Shown: piece after piece, positions 1 through 9,875 of the stretch | How the letters are laid out: each line of letters starts with the position of its first letter | Position numbering within the stretch: position 1 is the first letter of the stretch | DNA from: Chloroflexota bacterium | GTDB lineage: Bacteria; Chloroflexota; Dormibacteria; CF-121 | Assembly: GCA_005881215.1 (NCBI GenBank) | Contig: VBDZ01000161.1 | Span: forward strand, 1-35,488 | Length of the DNA stretch: 35,488 nt | Direction of reading: 5' to 3' | The notes under the pieces: generated by a model | Seen by the model: the letters and a program-made list of their open reading frames with translations, nothing else | Database searches by the model: none | What the model was told of the DNA's origin: nothing | Position numbers and translations under genes: made by a program

Positions 1-225
1 GTCGCCCTGATCTGCGTCGGTGGCGATCCCTATGTGATGAACGCCTCCGAGGCGGCCGGCGTCGTCAAGAAGATCCGTCCCCAGCTGGCGGTGCCGAATC
101 ACTACGGGTTCGTGGTGGGCGTCGCGTCGGACGGAGAGACGTTTGCCAAAGAGGCAGCCCCGGTCAAAGTCCAGATCATGAAACCGGTTAACGCGTTCGA
201 ACGGACAGGAGCAGCAGCCCACTAA
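1..225 (+). CDS. MBL-fold metal-dependent hydrolase, C-terminal end (5' end outside window)
   Basis: The frame is open from base 1 and ends at TAA 223-225, giving the last 74 residues of a longer protein. The segment SEAAGVVKKIRPQLAVPNHYG, split here as SEAAGVVKKIRP and LAVPNHYG, resembles the end of UPF0173/UlaG-like metallo-beta-lactamase-fold hydrolases. In that family a helix carrying EA(A) precedes 'I.P....P.HYG', whose histidine is a metal ligand. The metal-binding HxHxDH motif would lie upstream, outside the window. The substrate cannot be inferred. A C-rich, non-coding gap of about 220 bases follows. Confidence 0.7.
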   Translation, partial: VALICVGGDPYVMNASEAAGVVKKIRPQLAVPNHYGFVVGVASDGETFAKEAAPVKVQIMKPVNAFERTGAAAH

Positions 226-254
226 CCCATCGCGGGCGCTGACGCGGGACTCCG

Positions 255-273
255 GGCCGGTTACTCGCCGGCC
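255..273. terminator. possible terminator hairpin
   Basis: GGCCGG (255-260) and CCGGCC (268-273) form a perfect 6-bp stem with a 7-base loop, 30 bases past the stop of the hydrolase gene. There is no T-run, so factor-independent termination is doubtful. The rest of 226-449 is GC-rich and I see no gene in it. Confidence 0.3.
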
Positions 274-449
274 ACGATCTCAGGATTACGCGGCTCGGCT
301 CGCAACCGCACCTCCGCCCCGCGCCCGCGCCCGCGGTTCGGCAGGCGACCGCGTCTCCGCCCCCGTGCCAGCGCCCGGTATTGACCGGGGAACTTTCCTG
401 CGTCCTCAGCGTCAGAGAGTTGACGTCTGCGACGGAATAGGAGGTTCTC

Positions 450-1532
450 ATGGTGAACAAACTTGCTCCGGCGGCGGCGGCGACGCTCGCGTTGTTCTTG
501 ACCCAGGCACTCCCGGCAGCCGCCTGCGGCGGGCTGATTGCGCCCAACGGGGCCATCCGGCTGGACCGTGCCACCACCCTGGTCGAATGGCACAACGGGG
601 TGGAGCACTACTTCACCAGCTTCAGCTACCACGGGGAGGCCTCCAGCTTCGGCTGGATCGTGCCGCTCCCGGCAGTGCCGGTCAAGGTCGAAGAGGGTGG
701 AGGCTGGACGCTCCAGCGGCTCTTCCGCGAGACGCACCCTCAGCCATTCATCCAATCGCTCGACTTCGCCGCGGGCAGGGCTGCGGTCCCGGCCCCTGCA
801 GAAATCCTTCAGCAGGTGCAGGTGCAGGCGCTTGACATCACGGTGCTGCGCGGGAGCGGTCAGGGCGTGCTCGACTGGGCGAGCCAGAACGGCTTCAGCA
901 TCGACGCAGAGACGCACGCTCACGTGCTCCAGTACGCCAAGGGCAGCCCCGTCTTCATGGCGGCGAAATACAACGCCGGGCGGGCCTCAAAGCAACGTCT
1001 CCTCTTCGGCGATGGCGCTCCGGTCCTGGTCACGCTCAAGGTGCCGCACCCCTGGATCCCATTTGAGGTGCTGGCCGCCGGCCAGCAGGTGCAGGCCGAC
1101 CTCTACCTGCTCTCGGACAAACCCGTCAACACCAGCAGCTGGCGCGCGATGTTCGGTGTCTCCGGAGTCGGCACCAACGTCGCCGGCGCCGAGGGCTTCA
1201 CGCTGAAGTTCCAGGAAAAGATGACGGACGCGCTCTACCGCGACCTCTCGACGGACAAGAACATGTCCTGGGTGCGTCGGGACAGCTGGCTGAGCTATCT
1301 GAGCCTCGACGCGCCGGACAGCAAGGTCACCTACGACATGAGTGTCACGCCCATGGGCGTGGTGAAAGTCGCGCCGTTCGGCACCAGGCCGATGGCGATC
1401 GTCGACGGCACCGCCCCGAGCGAGCGCGCGGCCGACGTCCCGACCGCCCCGATGGGCACGGCGACCACGCTGCTGGTGATCGCGGTCATCGTGGGCGCGG
1501 CCCTCTGGGTCCTGAAACCGCGCGACGCCTAG
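450..1532 (+). CDS. DUF2330 family membrane-anchored extracellular protein
   Basis: A 360-residue protein with a signal peptide (about residues 1-25, ending near PAAA|CGG). It carries the DUF2330 hallmark region: CGGLIAPNGAIRL, RATTLVEWHNG, and FGWIVPLPAVPVKVE. The C-terminus has a single membrane segment (TTLLVIAVIVGAALWVL, about 337-354) followed by a short basic tail, so most of the protein should be outside the cell. The ATG at 450 is preceded by a good ribosome site, AGGAGG, at about 440-445. The molecular role of DUF2330 is unknown. It faces the ABC ATPase gene across a bidirectional hairpin and is probably monocistronic. The family call is from recall of sequence patterns. Confidence 0.8.
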   Translation: MVNKLAPAAAATLALFLTQALPAAACGGLIAPNGAIRLDRATTLVEWHNGVEHYFTSFSYHGEASSFGWIVPLPAVPVKVEEGGGWTLQRLFRETHPQPFIQSLDFAAGRAAVPAPAEILQQVQVQALDITVLRGSGQGVLDWASQNGFSIDAETHAHVLQYAKGSPVFMAAKYNAGRASKQRLLFGDGAPVLVTLKVPHPWIPFEVLAAGQQVQADLYLLSDKPVNTSSWRAMFGVSGVGTNVAGAEGFTLKFQEKMTDALYRDLSTDKNMSWVRRDSWLSYLSLDAPDSKVTYDMSVTPMGVVKVAPFGTRPMAIVDGTAPSERAADVPTAPMGTATTLLVIAVIVGAALWVLKPRDA

Positions 1533-1546
1533 CTCCGTAAGACCGT

Positions 1547-1572
1547 GGCCGGCGGCTTTAGCACCGCCGGCC
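1547..1572. terminator. bidirectional terminator hairpin between converging genes
   Basis: GGCCGGCGG (1547-1555) pairs perfectly with CCGCCGGCC (1564-1572) around an 8-base loop. It sits in the 46-base gap between the DUF2330 stop and the ABC ATPase stop. On the plus strand it is followed by a weak T-rich stretch (TGTTGTCT). Confidence 0.6.
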
Positions 1573-1578
1573 TGTTGT

Positions 1579-2751
<1,173 letters not shown>

Positions 2752-2985
2752 CTCAACTCGAAGTGTAGGCGTGAGCTTGAGGCCGGTCAAGACCGGGCTT
2801 CATCGAGGGGGCGTTTCCCCGGAGCCGAACGGGTGTTTGGATGGGCGAGGTCGGGCCCGGATTTCGAGGGAAACGGTAGACGGCGGCGTTATACGACTGT
2901 CATTATTTGATTGGGAAGGGTCGATTCCTCGACAGCGCAGCTCTCCGGTGAGCGCGCCCAGCCTGCCCAGGGATGTTGATCACAC

Positions 2986-3702
2986 GTGGCAACCGACTCA
3001 GACTCTCTACTTCGACCCGTGACGCCGAGCCCCAATAGTTACCACCGCGGCCTGGTGTTCGACTTCGACGGTACCCTCGTTGACAGCTATCCGCTGATCG
3101 AACAGGCCTTTGCCCACGTGATGCGGACGCATCGCCTCGACGATTCGGCGCGAGAACTTTTCCGGCGAAGCCGGGGGTTGCCGCTGCCCGAGCAGATGAA
3201 GCTTGTGGCTCCGGAGATGTGGGAAGAGCTGGTCGCCACCTATCGGTCGGTGGATGCCACGCTCGGCCATGCCCGCGTCTTTCGTGGGATCCCCACCCTG
3301 GTACGTAAGCTGGAGCGTGCCGGTGTGCCGCTGGGCGTGGTCTCGTGCAAGCGTCGGGCGCTGATCGAGGCCGAGCTGGAGGCGATCGGCTTGCGCTCGT
3401 ACTTCAATGTGGTGATCGGGTACGAGGACGTGACCCCACCGAAGCCGGCGCCCGATCCGCTGCTGGCCGCGATCGCGAACCTGGGCCTGGCGCGCTCGAG
3501 CGCGATTTACGTCGGCGACAGCATGGTCGACCTCCAGACCGGAAGGGCCGCTCGGGTCCGAACGGTTCTGGCGGCCTGGGGACTCACGCCCGAGCTGCGA
3601 GCCGCGTTCGGTCGCCATCGCCTGTGGGCGACCCGCCCCTCCGAAATGCTGGCGCTGGTGCTGACCCCGCCGAACGGCAACGGCCACAAGCGCGCCGCGT
3701 AG
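2986..3702 (+). CDS. HAD-superfamily hydrolase, phosphoglycolate phosphatase/PpaX-like
   Basis: A 238-residue HAD phosphatase with all four motifs: DFDGT (26-30, nucleophile and acid/base Asp), Ser120 in GVVSCKRR, Lys153 in PPKPAPDP, and GDSMVD (177-182). A helical cap of the Gph/PpaX type lies between motifs I and II. It likely hydrolyses a small phosphomonoester in the cytoplasm; the exact substrate is not readable. It starts at GTG 2986, and an in-frame GTG at 3019 is also possible because the family homology begins near residue 20. The divergent gap to the ABC ATPase (2752-2985) is moderately AT-richer around 2888-2912 and probably holds promoters, but I cannot place them. Confidence 0.85.
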   Translation: MATDSDSLLRPVTPSPNSYHRGLVFDFDGTLVDSYPLIEQAFAHVMRTHRLDDSARELFRRSRGLPLPEQMKLVAPEMWEELVATYRSVDATLGHARVFRGIPTLVRKLERAGVPLGVVSCKRRALIEAELEAIGLRSYFNVVIGYEDVTPPKPAPDPLLAAIANLGLARSSAIYVGDSMVDLQTGRAARVRTVLAAWGLTPELRAAFGRHRLWATRPSEMLALVLTPPNGNGHKRAA

Positions 3703-3718
3703 CCACCGCCCCCGGCGG

Positions 3719-4069
3719 TTGCTGGTTGCGGCCGCCTTCCTCGCCCTGGGCCTCGTGTTCGGCTTCGTCTCGCTGGCGCTGGGACCGCTTGGCCTGCTCG
3801 AGGCGCTGATCGTGCTCGGGCTGGTCCTGGTGCAGGTGCGACGGTTCCCCGAGCGAGCCGGCGCGTACCTGATCGGGATGAGCATCGTGCCGCTGATCGT
3901 CCTGGTTTCGATCGTGACCCGGATGCCTCCGTGTCCGGCGGGCCAGGCCTCGAGCGCGGGCCCTCCGTGCTATGCGTCCATCACGCTGGCGGCCATCGCC
4001 GGCTACGTGCTGGCAGGACTCGCCGGGGCGGTGGTGACCGGGATCGGCCTCCGCCGGTTGGTAGCATGA
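3719..4069 (+). CDS. small four-helix membrane protein, unknown function
   Basis: About 116 residues, almost all hydrophobic, with about four predicted membrane segments (around 1-22, 24-40, 48-66, 86-113). A loop near 72-85 carries two cysteines (PPCPAG and GPPCYAS), which could form an extracytoplasmic disulfide. It follows the HAD gene by 16 bases and precedes adenosine deaminase by 12, so the three are probably co-transcribed. The only usual start is TTG at 3719, without an obvious ribosome site, so translation may depend on coupling. I do not recognise a family. Confidence 0.6.
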   Translation: MLVAAAFLALGLVFGFVSLALGPLGLLEALIVLGLVLVQVRRFPERAGAYLIGMSIVPLIVLVSIVTRMPPCPAGQASSAGPPCYASITLAAIAGYVLAGLAGAVVTGIGLRRLVA

Positions 4070-4081
4070 CGCGAACCGTCG

Positions 4082-5125
4082 ATGGATGAGGCTGCCTATC
4101 TCCAGGCGATCCCCAAGGCCGAGTTGCATCTTCACCTCGACGGATCGGTCCGGCCGCGGACGGTTCTCGAGCTCGCGAAACAGAATGGCGTTCTGCTTCC
4201 GAGCGATGACCTCGCTAAGCTCCGTGACTTTCTCGAGGCCAACGACAATACCGCCTCCCTGGTCGAGTACATCACCTTTTTCGAATTGCCGATTGCCGTG
4301 CTCCAAACCGTCCCCGCGCTCGAGCGCGCGACGTATGAGCTCTGTGAAGACCTGGCGAAAGACAACGTGCGCTATGCCGAGATTCGATACGGTCCGTGGC
4401 TGCACGTGCAGCACGGTCTCTCGCTGACGGACGTGATTCGCGGCGTGCTGAGCGGCTGGTCACAAGGGCGAAAGGCATTTGGCCTCGAAGGCGGCATCAT
4501 CGTTACGGCTTTACGGGACATGCCGCCGGCACAGAATCTGGCCCTGGCTCAGGTCGCCGGCCGCTTCGTTAATGACGGAGTGCTCGGCTTCGATCTCGCC
4601 GGTGACGAGGCCGGCCATCCGCCGATCCTGCACGAAGACGCCTTCCGGGTGGCCCGCTCGCTCGGCATGAACATCACGATCCACGCGGGTGAGGCCGCCG
4701 GGCCGGAAAGCGTCAGGCAAGCGATCGCTATGGGCGCTGTCCGGCTCGGTCATGGGGTCCGCGCCCAGGAAGACCACGAAGTCATCGCCATGATCAAGGA
4801 GGACGGCATCCAGCTCGACATGGCTCCGACCAGCAACGCGCAAACGAAGGCGATCCGGCGGTTGCAGGACCATCCGTTGAAGCGCTTCTACGAGCGGGGC
4901 ATAAAGGTCACGATCAGCACCGACTCGCGGACGGTCTCTGACATCACGCTGACCCGCGAGCTCGAAAACGCCATCCGAGTGATCGGCTGCACGCCGGCGC
5001 AGGTTTGGGCGATGAACCTGCAGGCGCTCGACGGCGGCTTCGGCGACAAAGCAACCCGGGGACGGCTTCGGCGCGAGTTCGTCGAGACCGAGGCGCGGCT
5101 TCGACAGGCGACCGCGCGCGGCTAG
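4082..5125 (+). CDS. add: adenosine deaminase
   Basis: A 347-residue zinc hydrolase that converts (deoxy)adenosine to (deoxy)inosine and ammonia. The zinc and catalytic residues are in place: His16 and His18 in ELHLHLDGS, His201 and Glu204 in IHAGEA, His224 in GHGVRA, and Asp281 in STDSRT. The 'TD(S/N)RT' form of the last motif is common in the actinobacterial/Bacillus-type enzymes, where other families have TDDP. The ATG at 4082 matches the family start. It is the last gene of the HAD-membrane protein-add group. Together with the nucleoside importer and phosphorylases on the opposite strand downstream, it completes a purine and pyrimidine nucleoside salvage neighbourhood. Confidence 0.93.
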   Translation: MDEAAYLQAIPKAELHLHLDGSVRPRTVLELAKQNGVLLPSDDLAKLRDFLEANDNTASLVEYITFFELPIAVLQTVPALERATYELCEDLAKDNVRYAEIRYGPWLHVQHGLSLTDVIRGVLSGWSQGRKAFGLEGGIIVTALRDMPPAQNLALAQVAGRFVNDGVLGFDLAGDEAGHPPILHEDAFRVARSLGMNITIHAGEAAGPESVRQAIAMGAVRLGHGVRAQEDHEVIAMIKEDGIQLDMAPTSNAQTKAIRRLQDHPLKRFYERGIKVTISTDSRTVSDITLTRELENAIRVIGCTPAQVWAMNLQALDGGFGDKATRGRLRREFVETEARLRQATARG

Positions 5126-5324
5126 GGCAGTTCGCATCGACGCTGGCGATGCCCAGCATGTCCGGGAAGCGCTCAAAGGCCAGCTGTCGCGTCCGGCTGC
5201 TGTGCGGACGCTCGAAGGCTGCCGCGTCGCCGGCGCGAGCCCGCGCTACGAGCTCTTCGTCCACGCCCGCCAACCTAATACAGTTCCGACCAGCCCGAAA
5301 TAGTTTGGGCGGCCGGCAGGCGGC

Positions 5325-6299
5325 TCAGGTGCCGGGCGGCACCGCTTCCGGGGGCGTGATGGTACCGTTTCGGATCTTAGCCCGGATCTCCAGCACCTGG
5401 TCGATCAGGTCTTGGGGGACCACGCTGCTTGGCGTGCTGAAGCCGGTAGCGTCGTCCTGGAAGGAAAAAACCTGCTGGCCGGCTTTGAACTGGCCGGACT
5501 GGAGGCGCTGAACCGCGAGGGCGACCGCCCGGTCCACTCGCTTGATGGCGGAGCTGATCACGGCCGGGCTGACGTAGGCCTGATCGTTGTCCGAGCCGAT
5601 CGCGTACGCCGACGCATCGTAGGCGGCATCGATGTACCCGGTGGCGCAGCGGCCGGTGACTTCGAACAGAATATCCGCGCCACCGGAGATTTGCGTGATG
5701 CCGAGCTGCTTGCAGAACGCCGTGTCCTGTGAATCGGAATACGTGATCTTGAAGATCGCACCAGGATCGACCGACCGGGCACCGGCGACGTATCCCGCGA
5801 TGTAGGGATCGACCGCCGGGCCGTGATTCGAACCGAGGACGCCCAGCACGTTGTGCGTCGCGCTACCAACCTTGTTCTTTTCGAGGAGCCCGGCCAACGC
5901 CCCCACGAGGTAGGCGGGCTCCTGCGACTTGAAGAACAGGTCCGTCACGTTGTCCAGGTCGACCGCCTGACCATTGTCGTCGACCGGCGCCGCATCGACC
6001 AGGGCAAATTTCTGGCTGGTGTGAAGCTGGGCCGCCCGCCAGACCGCGGTGGCCATATCCGGCGATACGGCGATCACCAGCTTTGGATGGGTGGCGACGC
6101 AGCGTTGCAGGTTGCCGAGATAGTCCGAGGTCGCGTGCGATGCCATGACCTGAACGTGGGCCCCCACGCTACGGGCACCGTCGGCAGCGAGCTGGTTGAA
6201 CGTATGCGGGGTCAGCCCGTCGGCGTCCGTCGCCAGGCAGACACGGAAGCCGCTGATATCCTGCGAGGCGCCCGGTTCACCGCAGGCGGTCACGACCAT
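5325..6299 (-). CDS. BMP-family nucleoside-binding lipoprotein (copy 1)
   Basis: A substrate-binding protein of the BMP/Med family (PnrA/BmpA-like), which delivers nucleosides to an ABC importer. The first ATG (6299) starts only six residues before a lipobox cysteine (VVTAC), too short for a signal peptide. The frame stays open upstream through RRLLVALLAMVVTAC, a convincing lipoprotein signal, back past the stop of the permease gene. No ATG, GTG or TTG exists there, although GGAGGAG occurs at about 6341-6347. The true start is therefore probably non-canonical, or there is a sequence error. It lacks the usual strongly conserved N-terminal 'D.GG..D.sFN' block (it has ATDADGLTPHTFNQ). It is the last gene of the importer operon, about 50 bases after the permease stop. 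Confidence 0.8.
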   Translation of the reverse strand: MVVTACGEPGASQDISGFRVCLATDADGLTPHTFNQLAADGARSVGAHVQVMASHATSDYLGNLQRCVATHPKLVIAVSPDMATAVWRAAQLHTSQKFALVDAAPVDDNGQAVDLDNVTDLFFKSQEPAYLVGALAGLLEKNKVGSATHNVLGVLGSNHGPAVDPYIAGYVAGARSVDPGAIFKITYSDSQDTAFCKQLGITQISGGADILFEVTGRCATGYIDAAYDASAYAIGSDNDQAYVSPAVISSAIKRVDRAVALAVQRLQSGQFKAGQQVFSFQDDATGFSTPSSVVPQDLIDQVLEIRAKIRNGTITPPEAVPPGT

Positions 6300-6348
6300 T
6301 GCCAGAAGGGCAACGAGCAGTCGCCGGCCTACGCGACGCTCCTCCGCG

Positions 6349-7278
6349 TCAACTCTTCCTGTACGGCTTGCCGACGGCGGCGGGAGCGATCGCCCTCCCC
6401 ATCGCGCCAGCCAGGACGATGATCGTAACTAGATACGGAAGCATGCCAAGGAACTGAATAGGAAGTTTTACGCCCGCGATCTGCAGGCGGCTGCCAACGG
6501 CGTCCGAAAAGGCGAACAATTGCGAAGCGCCGAAGGCACCGAAGGGATTCCATTTTCCGAAGATCATCGCGGCGAGCGCGATGAAACCACGGCCGCCGGT
6601 CATGTTTGGCAAGAAATTGCCGATCTGCTGCAGGCTAAAATACGAGCCGCCCAGGCCGGCCAGGGCGCCGCTCGCGATCACGTTCACATAACGCATGCGA
6701 TAGACGTTGATGCCCGCCGTCTCTGCGGCGGCCGGATGCTCGCCGCACGCGCGGGTACGAAGCCCCCACCTCGTCTTGAAGACCAGGAACCAGACGCCCA
6801 CGACCGCAAGCAGCATGGCGTAGGTCACGAACTGGTTCTGAAAAAAGATCCGTCCAAGCGCCGGGATGGCCGAAAGGATGGGGATGTCCCAGTGGGGAAG
6901 GGTGCCCGGGCCGATGGTCGTCGAGTTCTCGATGTACGTGCGGTAAAAGACGCCGGTGATCCCGACGGCCAGGATATTGATAACCATGCCGGAGACAATC
7001 TGATCGACCAGCAAGCTGATCGATAGCGCGGCGTGCAAGCTCGCAATCAGCATCCCCGCAACGATGGCGGCGAGCAGGCCGAGCCAGAGGTTGTGCGTCG
7101 CCAGCGCAACGGCAAAGCCGATGAAGGCGCCCGTGAGCATGATGCCCTCGAGCGCGATGTTGACGACGCCCGAGCGCTCGCAGAGGATCCCGCCCAGGGC
7201 GGCGAGGGTCAGCGGTGTCGCCGTGACCAGCGTCTGGGCCAGAAGACCGACCATGTCCTGGCGCTGAAGGAAATCCAT
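6349..7278 (-). CDS. nucleoside ABC transporter permease (NupQ-like)
   Basis: A 309-residue integral membrane protein of the branched-chain-type permease family, with eight or more hydrophobic segments. Typical blocks of nucleoside permeases are visible: GGILCERSGVVNIALEG near the N-terminus, and ACGEHPAAAETAGINVYRMRY, here shortened to GEHPAAAETAGI, in the cytoplasmic coupling region near residue 195. LGGSYFSL and GRGFIALAAMIFGKW follow. Its ATG overlaps the stop of the previous permease (TGATG), showing tight translational coupling. With its partner it forms the pore for nucleoside import. A GTG one codon earlier is possible but less likely. Confidence 0.92.
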   Translation of the reverse strand: MDFLQRQDMVGLLAQTLVTATPLTLAALGGILCERSGVVNIALEGIMLTGAFIGFAVALATHNLWLGLLAAIVAGMLIASLHAALSISLLVDQIVSGMVINILAVGITGVFYRTYIENSTTIGPGTLPHWDIPILSAIPALGRIFFQNQFVTYAMLLAVVGVWFLVFKTRWGLRTRACGEHPAAAETAGINVYRMRYVNVIASGALAGLGGSYFSLQQIGNFLPNMTGGRGFIALAAMIFGKWNPFGAFGASQLFAFSDAVGSRLQIAGVKLPIQFLGMLPYLVTIIVLAGAMGRAIAPAAVGKPYRKS

Positions 7279-8372
7279 CACACGATGGCCTCGTCGCGGT
7301 CGGCGATCTGCAACTCCTGGAGCGGTTCCTCGCGCAGGCGGAAGAGCCAGCGCACGATCACGGGCGCTGCCACAAAGATGATGACCATCGCCTGGACCAC
7401 GGAAACCAGGTCAGCGGAGACCTGGGTTTCGAGCTGCATGAAGCTGGCCCCGTTGCGTAGCGCGCCAAACAGGAAGGCGGCGGGCAGCACGGCCAACGGA
7501 TTGCTGCGGGCCAGCAGGGCGACGGCGATGGCGTCGAAGCCGTAGCCAGCCGCCACAGTATCCGTCATGTGATGCGCCAGCCCGAGAATCTGGACGATGC
7601 CAGCGAGTCCAGCGAGTGACCCCGAGATTCCCATGCTGAGCGCCAGCATTCGGCCCACGGACATGCCGTTGGCCCGGGCGGCCATGGCATTGAAGCCGAC
7701 GGATCGAAGCTGGAAACCCAGGGTGGTCCGCTCGATCAGGAACCACACGACCGGGACGGCGATCAGCGCGAGAATCAGGCCGAAGTGCAACCTGGTGTTG
7801 GGAATCAGAATTGGCAAGCGCGCGTTCGGATCGATATCCGGAGTCCTCGGCGTCGACACATTCTTCGCGAGCATCAGGCCGCCATCGATCAGGTAATTCG
7901 CCAAGAGAAATGCAACGTAGTTCAGCATGATGGTCGTGATCACTTCGTGGGCGCCAAAACGAGCCTTGAGCGCGCCGGCGATACCGGACCAGATGAAGCC
8001 GCCCAGCATGCCGGCAACGAGCGCAAGCAGAATTTCGATCGGTCCGGGGAGGCCGCGAACGCTATAGGCGACGAAAACGCCGGTCAGGCCCCCGACATAA
8101 AACTGTCCCTCGGCGCCAATGTTGAACAGCCCGGCCTTGAAGCCGAGCGCGAGGGCAAGCCCAAGAAAGACATACGGTGTTGTCGCCACCAGCGTTTCGG
8201 CGAACGCATCATGGTTTGTGAACGCGCCCTGGAAGAGCGCCGTCAGCGCCTGGATCGGGTCAGAACCGGTGACGAAAACAGCGATGCCAGCCACGACGAA
8301 GCCGCAGATGACCGACGCCAGTGGGACAACCACGGCGCTGACGAACCATGAGGGCAGCCGGCGGGTGATCAT
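7278..8372 (-). CDS. nucleoside ABC transporter permease (NupP-like)
   Basis: A 364-residue membrane protein, the second permease of the BMP-type nucleoside importer. It has an N-terminal membrane helix, the family block LALALGFKAGLFNIGAEGQ (about 93-111), HEVITTIMLNYVA, and a C-terminal YGFDAIAVALLAR segment that precedes the last helices. The start ATG lies inside the ATPase gene end (ATGA, 8369-8372), and the stop overlaps the next permease start. The order ATPase, permease, permease is the usual order for this importer class (compare Bacillus nupNOPQ and Borrelia/Streptococcus bmp loci). Confidence 0.92.
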   Translation of the reverse strand: MITRRLPSWFVSAVVVPLASVICGFVVAGIAVFVTGSDPIQALTALFQGAFTNHDAFAETLVATTPYVFLGLALALGFKAGLFNIGAEGQFYVGGLTGVFVAYSVRGLPGPIEILLALVAGMLGGFIWSGIAGALKARFGAHEVITTIMLNYVAFLLANYLIDGGLMLAKNVSTPRTPDIDPNARLPILIPNTRLHFGLILALIAVPVVWFLIERTTLGFQLRSVGFNAMAARANGMSVGRMLALSMGISGSLAGLAGIVQILGLAHHMTDTVAAGYGFDAIAVALLARSNPLAVLPAAFLFGALRNGASFMQLETQVSADLVSVVQAMVIIFVAAPVIVRWLFRLREEPLQELQIADRDEAIV

Positions 8373-9808
8373 CCGGCCCCAGCCATCAGCAAGCCAATCT
8401 TGTCGCGATCGATCCCCGCGCCTTCGAGCTCGGCCACGATCTTTCCCCGATACATGACGGCGACTCGATCTGCCAGGGACAGGACTTCGTCGAGTTCCGA
8501 CGACACCAGCAGGATGGCGAGGCCCTTGTCGCGCTGACTGACCAGGCGACTGTGCACGAACTCGATCGAGCCAACGTCCAAACCACGCGTTGGCTGGCTG
8601 GCGATGAGGAGTTTGGGCTGGGCGCTCAGCTCGCGGGCCAGGACGACTTTTTGTTGATTTCCACCGGAGAGCGATCCGGCCGGCTGCTCCGGTGACTGGG
8701 CGCGGATGTCGAAGGCTTTCATCAACTCGAGCGCATGGTCCCGGATGACACGCAGCAGGCGAACCAGGCCGTTGGCGTAGGGCGGCCGATCGAACTCACT
8801 GAGGACGAGATTGTCCGCGATGGAGAACTCAAGGATCAGTCCCATCCGATGACGGTCAGCGGGCACGTTGCTCAGCCAGCGCAGACGCGATCGGGTCGAG
8901 CGCCGGGTGATGTCGCGGCGGCCGACGGCCACTCGTCCCGCCCGGACGGGGCGCGTACCGAGCAACGACTCGACCAGTTCGTTCTGGCCGTTGCCCTCAA
9001 CGCCGGCAATACCGACGATTTCCCCAGATCGGACGGTAAGGTTGACGCCTTCGACGACTGCGTGGTGACGATCGTCCTGCACGACCAGGTCGTGGATTTG
9101 CAGCACCGCATCCGCCGGGTGGGCCGGGCCCTTGTCAACTCGAAGCAGCACGGACCGGCCGACCATCATCTGGGCCAGCTGCGCCTGCGTGGTGGCGTTG
9201 GGCGCGGTCGTCCCGACGACTTTCCCGCGACGCATGACCGTGATCCGGTCGGCGACGACCATGACTTCGGCCAGCTTGTGCGTGATGAAAATCACGGCGG
9301 CGCCTTCCTGCACGAGCGACCTGACGATCTGGAAGAGGCCTTCGGTTTCCTGCGGCGTGAGCGCGGCGGTGGGTTCGTCCAGGATCAGCAAGCGCGCACC
9401 GCGGTACAGCGCCTTGACGATCTCGACGCGTTGTTGAAGTCCCACGGTCAGGTCGCCAACCTGCGCCCGAGGATCGACTTCGAGACCGTAACGAGCAGAG
9501 AGCTCACTGACCGTCCGCGCGGCTCTGTCGATGTCGATGACGCCTGCGCCTCGCACGATCTCGCGGCCGAGCATGATGTTCTCAACGACAGAAAGCCGTG
9601 GGATCAGCATGAAGTGCTGGTGCACCATACCGATGCCCAGCTTGATGGCGTCCTGTGGCCCGTCGATCTGGGCGGGCCGGCCGTCGAAGCTAATCTCTCC
9701 GGCGTCGCGCGTGACCATGCCGTAGACCACGTTCATCAACGTGGACTTGCCGGCGCCGTTTTCGCCGAGCAGAGCGTGGACCCGGCCCCAATCAACGACC
9801 AGGTCCAC
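8369..9808 (-). CDS. nucleoside ABC transporter ATP-binding protein with two NBDs (NupO/RbsA-like)
   Basis: A double-cassette ATPase. The first half has Walker A GENGAGKST, a degenerate signature region (VGLQQRVEI) and Walker B LLILDEP. The second half has a degenerate P-loop (GVEGNGQNEL), signature LSGGNQQK and the Walker B position LLIASQPTRGLD. The first usual start is GTG 9808, but the family N-terminus (LELRGIRKSFGRLRAVDS) is clearly encoded upstream to about 9862 in the same frame. That stretch contains no ATG, GTG or TTG before an in-frame stop inside the bmp gene. The functional start is thus probably around 9862-9870 at a non-canonical codon. Walker B of the second half reads ASQP in place of the usual DEP, so that site may be inactive; this is common in the family. 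Confidence 0.9.
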   Translation of the reverse strand: MDLVVDWGRVHALLGENGAGKSTLMNVVYGMVTRDAGEISFDGRPAQIDGPQDAIKLGIGMVHQHFMLIPRLSVVENIMLGREIVRGAGVIDIDRAARTVSELSARYGLEVDPRAQVGDLTVGLQQRVEIVKALYRGARLLILDEPTAALTPQETEGLFQIVRSLVQEGAAVIFITHKLAEVMVVADRITVMRRGKVVGTTAPNATTQAQLAQMMVGRSVLLRVDKGPAHPADAVLQIHDLVVQDDRHHAVVEGVNLTVRSGEIVGIAGVEGNGQNELVESLLGTRPVRAGRVAVGRRDITRRSTRSRLRWLSNVPADRHRMGLILEFSIADNLVLSEFDRPPYANGLVRLLRVIRDHALELMKAFDIRAQSPEQPAGSLSGGNQQKVVLARELSAQPKLLIASQPTRGLDVGSIEFVHSRLVSQRDKGLAILLVSSELDEVLSLADRVAVMYRGKIVAELEGAGIDRDKIGLLMAGAG

Positions 9809-9875
9809 GCTATCGACCGCCCTTAAGCGTCCGAAGGACTTACGGATCCCTCGGAGCTCGAGTGCGGGTGCTTCG

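Noticed and set aside
5141-5273. Minus-strand peptide VDEELVARARAGDAAAFE, resembling the start of an ECF sigma factor
   Set aside because: Only about 17 residues match, then the frame continues into unrelated residues antisense to adenosine deaminase. It could be a gene remnant, but the match is too short to annotate. The rest of the gap 5126-5324 holds nothing else I can support.
8735-9826. Long plus-strand reading frame opposite the nucleoside ATPase
   Set aside because: It is a shadow of a GC-rich gene: no family features, no ribosome site, and the minus strand carries a clear double-cassette ATPase.
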